NCBI GenBank assembly: GCA_944739405.2
Contig: OX123199.2
Location: 5,755,898 to 5,819,897, forward strand
DNA from: Euclidia mi
Taxonomy: Eukaryota; Arthropoda; Insecta; Lepidoptera; Erebidae
DNA length: 64,000 nt
Direction: 5' to 3'
Shown: piece after piece, positions 33,832 to 45,395 of the stretch
How positions within the stretch are numbered: position 1 is the stretch's first letter
Layout of the letters: each line of letters starts with the position of its first letter
Made by a program: the position numbers and the translations under genes
The notes under the pieces: generated by a model
Databases searched by the model: none
The model's input: only the letters and a program-made list of their open reading frames with translations
Told to the model about the DNA's origin: nothing

Positions 33832-34095
33832 AGATATACTAATAGTCCAGACTTGGATAGAACCAAGTGAGAAGTATATTCTGGCAGCATAGAAATATGT
33901 TTTGGGATCCGTAAATAAATGACTGAGCTTAGAGGTAACAGACATTAAAATGAAGCAGGTAAATGATGACAGGAACCAAAAAACATATCTAACCAAGGAA
34001 AATAAGGATACATTTTGATTGAATTCTACCTCCATCGTACTGCTACCGAGCTGTGTAAGTAATAAGTTAAATGATGAACGAGTAACATCCGCCAT
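33832..34095 (-). other. Unassigned hydrophobic open frame
   Basis: A 140-codon minus-strand frame (ATG at 34095) runs into the MITE at 33831, so only its first ~88 codons are independent of it. These hold a strongly hydrophobic stretch (residues ~31-52, FSLVRYVFWFLSSFTCFILM). It could be a decayed exon of a membrane protein such as a chemoreceptor, but no family motif is visible. An interrupted frame upstream (DWMELILPNTNMDLCLHCL at about 34210-34270) gives no clear support. Confidence 0.25.
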
Positions 34096-34540
34096 AGCGC
34101 CAATTACAAATAGTTACTACGAATCTAGGTGTTCTTTGTACCCATTGTTTCAATGCTGGTAATGTCCCACGCGACGCTGAGGTTATTCCCAGCGTGGGAA
34201 TTGTGATTAATTTAAAGACAATGCAAACATAAATCCATATTCGTATTAGGTAAAATTAGTTCCATCCAGTCCTGCGTTTCTTCGTGACTTTTATAATTGA
34301 TTGTGTAGACTAAGCATGAAAAACAGAAAATCTCATATTCGTATTTGATAATCCCTGCACTGACGAAAGAAATTCAACTCTACTAACATCAACTGAACGT
34401 GCACACAAAACACTGCACTCACAGTTATTAGAACACACAGACTGTCTTCCTGTATGGGGCCCACTCGATCGAGTACTTGGTTCTTTTCTAAACGGCTATA
34501 CGACGACCATTTGGTATTAATATAATTGGAATTATTGAAG
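34096..34540. other. Intergenic, no recognised feature
   Basis: A palindromic phrase CCCACGCGACGCTGAGG...CCCAGCGTGGG lies near 34166-34198. Otherwise nothing stands out. Confidence 0.4.
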
Positions 34541-34924
34541 GGCAGCGATAGCCTAGTGGAGATACCAACAGACTGCTATGCAGAGAGTATCGGGTTCGAA
34601 TCCACGGCGCGCACCAATGACTTTTCGGAGTTATGTGCGTATTAAATTATTAATTATCGCTTGTACCGTGCCTCGGAGAGCACGTTAAACCGTCGGTCCC
34701 GGTTGTCATAAAGATCTTTGACCATCTTTGTAACGATGGTCAAAGATGTAGGTAGTAGAAATAAACAAACTGACACTAGTCTAAACCATGGAATGTCGCT
34801 ATCCTTTCGGGTTGCGGAGGTCAGACAGGCAGTCGCTCCGTGGAAAAGCTAATATTCAGCCAAATCCGGTTAGACTAGTAAGCGGACCCTAGATTGAAAC
34901 TGGGATAACGCTAGGATGGTGATG
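34541..34924 (+). mobile_element. Complete tRNA-derived SINE, family S1
   Basis: Target-site duplication ATAATTGGAATTAT at 34522-34535 and 34925-34938. The head is GGCAGCGATAGCCTAGTGGA, the B-box GGTTCGAATCC is near 34592, and the body and GATAACGCTAGGATG end are as in 18764-19139. Unusually, the middle (about 34722-34749) holds CATCTTTGACCAT followed shortly by its inverse ATGGTCAAAGATG, which other copies lack. Confidence 0.92.
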
Positions 34925-35025
34925 ATAATTGGAATTATAGTAAGTATTAAGTACCACACACAGGACACACTAAGCAGTGATTTTTTCTGTTTCATTTATT
35001 TGCTCTACAATATGTAATCACGAAT

Positions 35026-35398
35026 CATCATCCTCTTAGCGTTATCCCAGATTTCAATCTGGGGTCCGCTTACTAGTCTAACCGGATTTGGCTAAATATT
35101 AGCTTTTCCACAGAGCGACTGCCTGTCTGACCTCCGCAACCCGAAGGGATAGCGATATTCCATGGTTTAGACTAGTGTCAGTTTATTTAGAAGGTACTGA
35201 CGCCCTGTAACGACTGTCAAAGGTCTTCATGACAACCGGTACCGACGGCTTAACGTGCTCTCCGAGGCACGGGACAAGCGATAATTAACAATTCAATACG
35301 CACATAACTCCGAAAAGTCATTGGTGCGCGCCGTGGATTCGAACCCGATACCCTCTGCATGGCAGTCTGTTGGTATATCCACTTGGCTATCGCTGCCT
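35026..35398 (-). mobile_element. Complete tRNA-derived SINE, family S1, inverted
   Basis: Target-site duplications AATATGTAATCACGAAT (35009-35025) and AATATGTCATCACGAAT (35399-35415) differ at one base. All family blocks are present in reverse. It lies 101 bp from the plus-strand copy, so the two form a ~370-bp inverted pair. Confidence 0.92.
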
Positions 35399-35698
35399 AA
35401 TATGTCATCACGAATAAAGATAAATAATCATGTAAAAGTATATAATTATGTCTTTGAGTGAAGACAAAGTCAATAGTCTGACTTCTTCTTTAGACTGGTT
35501 GGTAGACGATAGAGTCAAAAAGTAAAGATATTTGCGATTGGGAATGTTTCTTTGCGTACAACCAGACTCACTCACTACACAACATAGCGTAATAGTATTA
35601 AACACTTTATTATAAACTCATTTACCTACATAGAGTCAACAACAGTAACTTCATTAACTCTATACTGATACTAGATCGTTCTCATAATTGGGTATATG

Positions 35699-35932
35699 AT
35701 CATCATCGCCCTAGGGTTATCTCGGCTACCTCCAAGATTTTCGACTTGGGGCTTGAGGCTCGCTTTTCAGTGAAACCATTCATGACAGAATATTGAAATT
35801 ATAGCTTTTCCCCATAGCGACTACCGTTTAATCGGTAATTAACTAAGTTGAAATTACGCTGTGGATTTGAACACGATTACTCTGCACGGCCGGTTTAATA
35901 GTATCTTCACTGGACTATGGCTACCTTCAGAG
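35699..35932 (-). mobile_element. Decayed SINE S1
   Basis: On the minus strand, diverged family blocks are seen in order: AAGGTAGCCATAGTCCAGTG head, GTGTTCAAATCC B-box region, GGTAGTCGCTATGGGGAAAAGC and GATAACCCTAGGGCGATGATG. The middle is shortened. It is much older than the neighbouring copies. Confidence 0.65.
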
Positions 35933-36713
35933 CGAATAAATGCACTGCTCTCACTGTTTATTCTGTGATTTTCCTAATTCGTGTTTTCCATGCATGATTA
36001 TTTTGCACGCGTTTGCGCACTCGTGGCAAGAAGAGGAGGGAATGGAAGAAGTAATTTATCTGCGCGAACGCGAAGTTCCGTCAAATGTGGTGTGCTGCCT
36101 CAATAGGGGAGAATGCTTAGAGAACAGTTACAGGATAAAGAATTTGTAGGGAGTCAAGAAAGAGCGCGCGGGAAAGAGCAGACGCAAGTACCGTGCGCTC
36201 CTTCCACGATTCGGCCCGTATGCCGCAAGGCGGGTAGGGCCATGAGGAGGTGGTGGGAATTCGTAATTTCCAAAGAGGGACAGCGGAACAGGACCACTAG
36301 AATTCTCTTTGTGTATGCGAAATTCTATAAAGTAACGAATGCACTACACATAGATAGAGTAGTTTTAAATTCTTATGCTAATATTATTTTTATTAAAGTA
36401 ATATAATTATTTTTGTTACTTATATGTCGTGTAGCAGAATAAACAAAATATAATAAAAGAATAAACTCTTTGATGTAAAGAAAAGATATGTTGCCAGGAC
36501 ATTTCCAAGAACGACACGTACGTGGATATAAAGCTTTACAGCTGACGACATCAAAAGAAACGAACTGATTCTTAGGTAAGCACACAAACGATACGTCTTA
36601 TCAAAAGGTGGCCAGCCTTTGTTTGGACTACAACAAAGAAATTTGAATTGCATGACACCTTCACGACATAGAATTGAATTTAGAAATGAAATTAAATATT
36701 CGGTTTTCATCTA
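35933..36713. other. Intergenic, GC-richer patch with chance frames
   Basis: 36000-36280 is less AT-rich than its surroundings and has plus-strand frames (35940-36149, 36113-36406) rich in Arg, Glu and Gly. No domain is recognised, and codons run on into AT-rich sequence. Confidence 0.35.
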
Positions 36714-37601
36714 TCTATACATATAATAAAATGGTAGGAAAGTCAAAACTGTACATTGAATTTTTTTTTTAAAGAATACTTGGGGTGTGATCTACAATCG
36801 ATACCGAAGCCAAAAATATAGTTTTTAGAATTTTTGTCTGTTTATCTGTTTGTCCTTATGTCCGGGCTAAACTCAAAAAGTACTGCATGGATTTACTTCA
36901 AATTTGGCACAAATATTATTAAAAAGTCGGGTCACCATATAGGCTACATATTATTACGCTATCACCTACTAGGAACGAGCAGAGAACCTTTATTTCTTGA
37001 ACGTATTCTGTAACAACGTGTAATGTAACAATGCATATTTTAATGTTGTTATTATGTTAACTATGCTATAATCTAGCTTCACACTATAAAAATCACGCAA
37101 TATAAGTAACTAAGGCTGATAAACATAATTAATTGAATATGGGTAGAATCAAGACTATTTTAATGCAGCGCCATCTAAGAGAGTTCAAAAACATCAAGTC
37201 GAATTACATCTGTAAGCCCTTTTTGGGTATAAATAATTTAATTTGAACATGTTGGCGACGTTAATAGTTGTTTTCAAAAGTCATAGATGGAGTTGTACAT
37301 TTTCTTCTTTAAATTGTATTGTTAATTCGTTTCAGAGATGAGCAAGACTATACGTTGAAGTTATTTAATTAGTTAAAAACATAACTACACCATCGCCACA
37401 CTTGATTGCTTACATCATTTCTGTCAGAATAAATAGTAATAGATTTAGTACAAAAAGAAACATTTTGGTCACATTGGTGTAAATGGCTTCTTAATTAATA
37501 TATTTTCATGTCGCATATAAACTTGCTTTAAATTGTCTTTCGCGATATACATATACCACGTACCTTTGTTTGGATTAACTATATATAAACATCAGTAAGA
37601 T

Positions 37602-39953
37602 GTGGAACTAGCTGAATCTTATTTAGTCACACACAGCCATTTATTTATTGTTACGTCTGAAGCGGTTTGGCGGATACTGGTGTTCTCTATACATGAGAAG
37701 CATCCTACCGTCATGCATTTACACGTCCACCTAGAGAACAGCCAGCGCATATATTTTGATCCCGACAGCGTTGCTGAGCACTTGGAAAATCCGCGTCAAA
37801 CAAGTCTCTTGGCGTTTTTCAGGCTCTGTAAAATCGACCAGTGTGGGAGGTCCCTTACGTATGACGAGATGCCTTCATATAACACGTACGACAAGCAAAA
37901 GCGTTGCCGAGGAGGTGCTGTGGAAGGTTTTCCGGGAAGTTTCAAGGACACCGCATTTTGTAGAGTTTATACCGTACACACAAATAATGTCGAATGCTAT
38001 TTTCTGCGGTTGTTACTTCACAAAGTCCGAGGCCCAACGTCTTTCGCCTTTCTGAGGACATTTGATGGCGTGGAGTATCCCACTTACCGCACAGCCTGCG
38101 TAGTCCGTCACTTTCTCGACGGTGACCAATACTGGGATGACAACCTCGCGGAGGCGAGCGTCAGTGACAGTCCCAGCCGCATGCGTCATCTGTTTGACGT
38201 CATCTTGGTGTTTTGTGGAGTCGTGAACCCGGTAGCTTTCTGGGAGAAGTATCCCCATCATATGTCTGAAGATTTTCTACGAGCTTTGAGGCGTGCTACT
38301 GGAGACGAAGTCGAATAACTGATGACCGCGTGCTGAACACCTGTCTCATCTCACTTCAATCCACTGGTCAAATATTTGTTACCAGCTTCCCAATCATTAC
38401 CGCATCAAGATCGTGAAAATTGGGAGTATAATGCTGAGACAATTTGAAATGACCACCTTACGAATTTTATGACACCGTCCTTGAAAACGTTGGGCAAAGC
38501 CAGGCTAAAATGTTTTCCTTGGATGCACCTGGTGGAACAGGAAAAACATTTGTTACTACTGGCATACTTGCAGAGATCAGAAGGCAAGGCAAAATTGTCA
38601 TTGCTGTAGCGTCGCTGGCAATCGCTGCCACACTGCTTCCGGGTAAGACAGCACATACCATGTTTTAATTTCCCATCGATTTAGAGAGCGCCGTAACACC
38701 CGTTTGTGGTGTGTCACGTAATAGTGATAAGGGACACGTGCTCAAGGATTGCTCTCTGATCGTATGGGATTAGCGTACGATGGCCAATAGGAAGGCAGTT
38801 GAGGCCATGGACAGAACCCTGCAGGACATCCGCAGGAACGAGCATTTAATGGGTGGTCACAGTTCTGTTCAGTGACGATTCCCGACAAACGCTTCCCGTG
38901 GTGACGCGGGGCTCGAGGGCTGACGAGGTGAGTCATCATCATCATCATCATCAGCCTTTAACAGTCCACTGCTGGACTAGGCCTCTCCTTTGAAAGGAGG
39001 AATCGGCCTACTATACCACGCTGGCCAAACGGGTTGGAATAGGGTTTGTATCAAGTTTTCCTTCTCTTACAGTGCTGTTTTCTGCATAATATGCTCCCTC
39101 TGTCGGCTCTTACGACACCCATGGGATGATATGGGGTGGTGACATTCCGTATTCTTAATCCGTCACCACACGGACAAGGTGAGTACTTCGTTGAAATTAT
39201 CTTTGTTGTGGTCACGAGATCGTATGATGCGCTTGACCATTAATATGAGAGCTCAGCTTGGCGTCAATGCACGTGCTCAACAATTCTAAGATGTCTTTCT
39301 AAGTCTTGACGAAGTCACTCTACCAGAGGAGAGAGGTGGACAGGTGGTGCTTCCAGAGTCTCTCAGTAGAGTTGTATCCAGCTTAGAACCAGCCTATTTT
39401 GACGCCCAAAAATGATCTGGCTGTAGCAATTGACGAATGCATTCTCTCTGAAATTGAGGGGAATGAAGTGGTCTAGACCTCTATAAACACTGTCGTCGAG
39501 CAAGAAAACGCCACACATTATCGCGTGGAATTTCTGAACTCCCTGTCAGCAAGTGAACTTCCAGCGCATACCATCAAGCTGAAGCTCAGTGTCCCGATTA
39601 TGCTTCTTCGGAACCTATCTCCTCCGAAGTTGTGTTACGTGACCCGCCTGAAAGTCATCTCGCTCCACAGACACACCATTTAGGCGGAAAATTTTACGGG
39701 TTGTGGCGTCGGCGACGCAGTATTTATACCACGCATTCCTCTCTTACCTCATAACTTCCGGTTCCCGTTCAAGCGCATACAGTTCCCTGTGAGTGTTTGC
39801 TTAGCGATGACCACCAAAGAGTCGCAGAGGCAAACACTGAGGGCAGCGGGTGTCCTGTACGTCGCTTTCTTCCGCGTCACCAGTCCTGACTCTCTTTACA
39901 TTTTGGCTGCGGAGAGCCAAAACACTAATGTTGTGTATCGAGAAGTCCTATAA
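37602..39953 (+). pseudogene. Helitron helicase pseudogene in H4
   Basis: A continuous 238-codon frame (37602-38318) covers SEAVWRIL, HPTVMHLHVHLEN, YDEMPSYNTYDKQK, then RCRGGAVEGFPG, YTVHTNNVECYFLRLLLH, RGPTSF and WEKYPHH. Here H4 has TGC where H1 and H3 have TGA, and a 15-base in-frame deletion just before it. A 2-base deletion at about 38314 then ends the frame. Walker A APGGTGKT is intact near 38526-38549. The Walker B region reads LIVWD followed by TAG at 38770-38772, a new stop. HLMGG with the shared 2-base loss, the nested retroposon and the C-terminal REVL stop (39951-39953) follow. Confidence 0.9.
38934..39176 (-). mobile_element. Nested retroposon A inside H4 helicase
   Basis: It is flanked by AGGTGAGT at 38926-38933 and 39177-39184. 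Its length is 243 bp, the same as in H1. Confidence 0.85.
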
Positions 39954-40519
39954 GTATGTATTTTACCCTATTATGTATTCCTTATATTCTCCATCTGCTT
40001 CAGTCACAACTTATGACTTAATTCAGCAGAATCACCATAAAGTCATTTATTCAAAGCATGCTGAAAATCAGCACTTTTTGAAGGTCAATTTTACAAAAGA
40101 CAGTCTCCCTCTGTTACTACACTTTCTGCAGGTATGAAAATAATATAAAGAAGAAACGGGTAAATAAATGTTATTTTAAAAGGTATAATGGTAGGAATTT
40201 ATTTAATAGTTAGGTGCTGTATAGCGTTCACGCAGACGACGTCGCGGGCAGCAGCTAGTAAATAAATAAAATGATATTATTTCAGGCAAACTGTCCCATG
40301 TTTTGTTCCTTTGAATTCTAATAATAAAAACATTATTTAAAGTTAGAATAATAACAATAATATAGCAGGACAACTGATCATCATATCCGAAACTGAGCAG
40401 AACTTGTAGTTAGGTAACAATTAAACTGATAAACACGCTTCATCATCACGCTTGGATATAGGCCTCTCAAACGCCCCGAAGCTGTGCTGAATTGCCGGTT
40501 CTTCGAGTCTAGCGGCATG

Positions 40520-40712
40520 TATACATACCTACTTACATATTGTTTAGATTATACATACATATCATAGATAAAGTACACCCAAACACAGAACAAATAATCG
40601 AACACACAAAAATGTGTCCTGCGTGGGAATCGAACAAATTGAACCCGCGACGTCCGGCGTAGCCTGACTGCTGCGCCGGCGCCGGGTCACTAACCACTAG
40701 GCCGACATACAA
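40520..40712 (-). mobile_element. tRNA-derived SINE, family S3
   Basis: On the minus strand the head reads TCGGCCTAGTGGTTAGTGACCC, and later GGTTCAATTTGTTCGATTCC covers the B-box region. The body has CGCAGGACACATTTTTGTGTG and GTTCTGTGTTTGGGTGTAC. The 3' end is not sharply defined. A small duplication within the B-box region (GGTTCAAT...GTTCGATTCC) is unusual. Confidence 0.65.
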
Positions 40713-42177
40713 ACCACACTACAGAATCTATTTTTCACACTTTCGGTTATAAATGTTATAATAATACTTGACAACTTGTAAGAGAATGTTCACATGCTCA
40801 GTCCATGCTATGTCTGTATGCTATAACGACGTAATCCCTCCGAGATTAGCAGCTTACGTGACAAGAGGCAAGTGACGCCACACCCAGTATGGCCAGTCTC
40901 GTGTGACGCGCCATTGAGGTCTCACCTTCACATTGACACTGTTTATGCAAACATTGAGCTTGTCTAGGTTAGACACTAGAGGAATACAGCTGTACTCAAC
41001 TGGATTAGCGTTCTGCAGTCTATACACCGAACCTACCAGCCCGCCGACGCGACGTGAGTCGTCAATATTTTTTCAAAGGGTTATGTACGAGTATCGCCGA
41101 CTTCGCGTCTCGTTCAAGTAGAAAACTTTGTCGACTCAAAAAGCAAAAAGAACAAAAGTCGACAAAATGTCGGCGCATTAGCGGCTTCAGTATGCAGACA
41201 ACATTAGATAGGTAACGAAGAATCACATCCAACGGTCTTTGATTAATCAGTTAAACTATCGAGTATATAATACGCTCGACTTAACTGTTTGGTTGAAACC
41301 AAACAAACGTAATTTTATGAGTTGTGAGTCAGACACGAATTTCCATTCAACAGAAATTCGGTTAGGTTGAAAGACGGACGGACGTAATTTCATTTGTGAT
41401 CTAACTCGTTCTGTAACTACCCGACGCTTAGCTCGCTCTTCTCCAACACCCGAGCAGAATCCAGTTGGAATTATGCGCATAAGTCGCCGACTACTAACCT
41501 ATTTTGCGACCTAATATCCCCTGATTTCTTGACGTGAAATCTGTGATGGATTAAGAATACAGCGTGTCAGGACCCCATTTCAAACCACAGGAATTTGTAA
41601 GAGCCGACTATGGAAACTAAACAACCAAATAGTAGCTTTGGAAAAGATATTGCAAATTCGACATCTGAGCCTCCAAACTGTGTGCCACGCATGGCATAGT
41701 AGCCAATCCTCCGATTGACTTACAATGATATATATCGTCACGCCAAGTTATAAAAGTGCACAGTAGATTGCAAAAGGCATATAAATTATGATGACTTATA
41801 TCTCGTGATCGCGGCTGGTGCAGCACGCTTATGCTTTATTTTTAAATAATTATTGCATTGCTGATTGCACCCTGTTACACAAATATCTGTATAAAGAGTA
41901 ATATTCAAGTAACAATACATGTAGGTACCTACATATTACAAGCTCTAGACTGTTGACCTAAGTCGTCTATAGAGGCTGTCGGACCTACACAAAACCGATT
42001 CCTAGTAGCAGCGACACAGAAACCCGACAGACAAAGATCCAAACAAAAAGGTGAACGTACCAGGCTGAAACCCTTTGGTATACTTTAACAATAAGAAACA
42101 TGACGTCAGTAAAAATTTCGCTTGACGCATTCACATTATTTTATTGTAGGTATAAAACTTAAATAAACGTTATAAAC
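40713..42177. other. Intergenic, no recognised feature
   Basis: Several short open frames (40933, 41256, 41617) lack any domain. No repeat boundary was recognised. Confidence 0.4.
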
Positions 42178-43150
42178 CGGCTTCAAAAAAGGAGGCGGTT
42201 CTCAATGCGCTTGTATTTTCAAATGTCTCAGAACTGCACAGTGAATCAACCAATTCCAAAGTTTATTTTTCTTTTAGAGGTTAATATACTTCTCTCTATA
42301 TAAGTTTGAGGAATGATTTTCTTATAATATAACACACCAAAATATTATCTTTCCCACACTAGTCCAGTGAATTCTGGAAAGGCTTTTCTAAGTTAGAAAC
42401 ACAGTGTAATTTTGCGTTCAAAAAGCTGGTTATGTATATGAGAGGAATTACATAACTTATAAATCACTCTGTATATTTATCATTTTACATATGTAAATAA
42501 AAGCAATTTTGATGGTCCATTGCCTATAAATTGATAGCAAATGGGTAGTAAAATGGACTAACCCCAATATTTTCCGATACGTTGCTGTCAACGTAGCCCG
42601 GCCGCCCTAAAGTGGCGGTTTAAACATCAAAGCGAGTACGAGTCAATGTTTACCACAGGTCACTTCTCTCTGCCTGTGTTTACATAATACGAATTCAATT
42701 GCAGGGAAACTGCGGGGATTCATTGATGTTTTGCTTTATTTGTTCAATAACGAAATTTTGATGAGTTGCACTTTATCCGTGTTTTGATGACGCCAATGTC
42801 CATGCGCCTTTTTGTTTTTATAACATTGACAAGCGCGACGGTCCAACCGATTATTCTCAATTATTTATATTGCTGGACGTTTACGTACTAAGCTATGTAC
42901 ATTTAAAAAAACCGATTTAAAAGTTTCTATGACTGTTTAGTGTTTCTATGAGACTATGAAATCAGCTTTTATATAAATTAAAAATATATTAAAGATAGCT
43001 CAAAAATAACTCGTCAGAATGGTGCCTTTGAATTAAATCAAGAGATTTAATTCAAAGGCACCATAAGTGAACACCTGCATTAATCTGAGGTACTTCTCAC
43101 ATACTAAAAATAATACAGTCAAATTGAGATTCCTCCTTTTTGAAAACGGG
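42178..43150. repeat. Possible long element bounded by GGAGG inverted motifs
   Basis: CCGGCTTCAAAAAAGGAGG near 42178 and the reverse-oriented CCTCCTTTTTGAAAACGG near 43132-43149 are inverted over about 30 bp with mismatches. The motif also occurs inside H2. Whether the 970 bp between them are one element, or whether these are two independent repeat ends, cannot be decided here. Confidence 0.35.
43019..43064. repeat. Perfect hairpin, 21-bp arms
   Basis: ATGGTGCCTTTGAATTAAAT+C (43019-43039) is exactly inverted at 43044-43064 around the loop AAGA. No family is recognised. Confidence 0.85.
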
Positions 43151-44470
43151 TAACAATAAAAATCTGCAACAAACCGTTCAAAAAGTTATAAAAGTAAATT
43201 TTCATGCTATAAATGGGACGTTCGCTTCGACAATACAAGCTATACATGTTTAGCAGTGTATTCACGGCAACACTGAGTGAGATCAAGGTTACCGCTTTGT
43301 AATACTTTCGCCTTCACACACCGTTCATACAAACACACGGTGCACGTACAACCTGCACTTGCCTATTATTGAGTGCTTATTATATGTATACCTACGGCCA
43401 CGCTACATAGTACACAAAACGTAGCGGACATCTGTTTAAATAAATGTATAACACTGCTGTTTGCTTATGGAAAATAGGCAAGACTGTCTGGTACTAAGCA
43501 ACTTGCAATGCTATAGCAGTCTTAGCGGATAAGTACCTACAGTATGAATACGCCAGCCCATCCGAGAAAGTAAGTATCACAGTTTTTCAGAGTAGGTACT
43601 GTTACGTCTCAATCTGATGGAACCCTTTTAATATAATGTAGAACAGTTATCGTGTCTAGTGTAGTTCTGTACTTCTGTATAGGTGGCACTGGAGTAAAAC
43701 GGTAAAATAACTATAAGATACATATTTTAACTTAGCAAAGCCGGTTTGTAACTAAGTAACGCAGGCATCCAAAAGTTGTGCATCGGCTGAGTTTGGGGCA
43801 ATTCCATCAATGTTCTATGGCGTACACTTCGAGAAGTATGCAGAGAACCTGCGTACATAATACTTACATATTAATAAATATAATATAAATTTTAATTTTA
43901 ATTTTTTTGAATTTTCCCTTGTATATATTAATTAGTTTTTTTTATTATTTTAAGACTTAATTTAATTACATTGTTAATCATTTAAATAAATATTGCCAAA
44001 TAATAAAATAGTCTTACATATTAATATTATAAATGGAAACGTGTTTGTTTGTTGGTCCTTCCTTCACGCTAGAACTACTGAACATATTACGATAAAACTT
44101 TTCAGTAACATATATGTAGCTTAGCTACATATCAGAATCACACATAGGCTACCTTTTGTTGCGAAAGCTGTCATCCACGCGAGCGGAATCTAGTCTAATT
44201 ACCTACTATTTTCTCTTCTAGCATCATATTGACAGTCTTAATGAGTATATTAACGAGTCATTGTCACCGTAGAATATTATGCATTCTGTTCGTAAGCACG
44301 AAGCGCCTTGCTTCCTTTTTCCTTATTGTAGGTACTACCTAGATATAGCTGTAGCACAATCTGTATACATAAGTTTAAGGAAAGGTGACTTATCGCTGGG
44401 AAAAGTGCAGAGTTTATACAGAATGATCGGTGAGTCGTGTAATTTTGCCGAAATCGACTGCTACGCTTGA
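43151..44470. other. Intergenic with an element scrap
   Basis: 44030-44195 (ATTATAAATGGAAACGTGTTTG ... TTCACGCTAGAACTACTGAA ... CATAGGCTACCTTTT ... GTCATCCACGCG) is a degraded copy of a common moth interspersed element, related to 27240-27345. Otherwise AT-rich with no gene. Confidence 0.5.
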
Positions 44471-44692
44471 GAGCCGGCGCAGAATCGGCAGAATTAGCGG
44501 AGCCAAGCGAAGAGCATTTTTCACGTTCAAACTATTTTCGACACTATTATCATTTTAAAATAGACGAAAATTGCGTGTCTGCGTGTTTTAAACATTGTTC
44601 TGTTAATAGATTTTAGACGTTATATTAAATTAATAGTTTGACAGCGAAAATTGCGCTGCGCTGCGCTTCACCATGATTTTATGCACCGGCCC
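44471..44692. mobile_element. MITE with ~70-bp degenerate inverted arms
   Basis: The ends GAGCCGGCGCAG and ATGCACCGGCCC are inverted. Inner parts of the arms also pair (GCGAAGAGCATTTTTCACGT against ATTTTCGC/GCGCTGCGC-type sequence; TCAAACTATT against AATAGTTTGA). Non-coding, 222 bp. Confidence 0.65.
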
Positions 44693-45164
44693 TTAAGCAT
44701 TCTAGACTGTACTTGATTCAGATATTTTTTACTTATAGTAAAGATGTTTTCTTACCTAAATACTGTTAATGTTTTTGAACGATAAAGCAAATTTTGTGTA
44801 GTTGCATCATTCACTGGATTTGTCTGCAGGCTGCAATATCAAACGGGAAACATTCTCATAACTTTCGCCTCCATTGAGTTAGTTATATGTAGGTAGTACG
44901 TAGTACTTACATTTAACTCTATGTTCACCTCTCACTCACCTGTGCCTTTACATTGCCTTATACTATGAGAAATTATAATTAATATTAAAATTTTATTATT
45001 TAGCCCTATGATACATTGGGTTATTCTCTTAGGGCTCCGATCCCCGAGGGGTGCCTCGGAGGGCCTACCGGAGGGCCCTGATTTATTTATGTCTTGGTAA
45101 ACTCAATTAAAAAATCAATTTAGCCTAAAAATACCGACAACAGGCACATACCGTATATAAAATA
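44693..45164. other. Intergenic, no recognised feature
   Basis: A GC-rich inverted patch GGGCTCCGATCCCCGAGG...CTCGGAGGGCC lies at about 45032-45064. No gene. Confidence 0.45.
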
Positions 45165-45395
45165 CTAGCCGTTTCCTGCGGTTTCACCCGCGTCCTGAGG
45201 GAACTACTTCGCGTACCTGAAAACCCCAAATATTTTTTCTAAAATAAAATATAGCCTATGTTACTCGCAGATAGTGTAGCTTTCTAATGGTGAAAGAATT
45301 TTTAAAATCGGTACAGTAGTTATTGAGTTTATCCATTACAAACAAAAGAACAAATTTTCAAAATTATTTACGGCCTGGAACTGCATATAATTTAG
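45165..45395 (-). mobile_element. Helitron 3'-end fragment (GTTTCCCGCGG family), copy 2
   Basis: On the minus strand it ends CGCGGGTGAAACCGCAGGAA...CTAG (45168-45165) before T. It matches 4014-4200 and extends further (CATAGGCTATATTTTATTTT and CCGATTTTAAAAATTC). Confidence 0.65.

Larger units (their letters stand above)
36714..40258 (+). mobile_element. Helitron copy H4 (long family, subfamily 2)
   Basis: Starts TCTATACATATAATAAAATG, ends GGGCAGCAGCTAG, with A at 36713 and T at 40259. The layout is as in H3, including the deletion before TATTTTGACGCC near 39390 and retroposon A at 38934-39176, but without SINE B. It keeps the longest open helicase frame of the five copies. Confidence 0.92.

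Noticed and set aside
36113..36406. 97-codon Arg/Glu-rich frame
   Set aside because: Composition follows a short GC-richer patch and then runs into AT-rich sequence. No domain or splice context supports it.
37602..38318. H4 238-codon frame as a functional gene
   Set aside because: It is the middle of a Rep-helicase, lacks the nuclease and the Walker motifs in frame, and is followed by frameshifts and stops. The shared lesions mark it as part of a dead copy.
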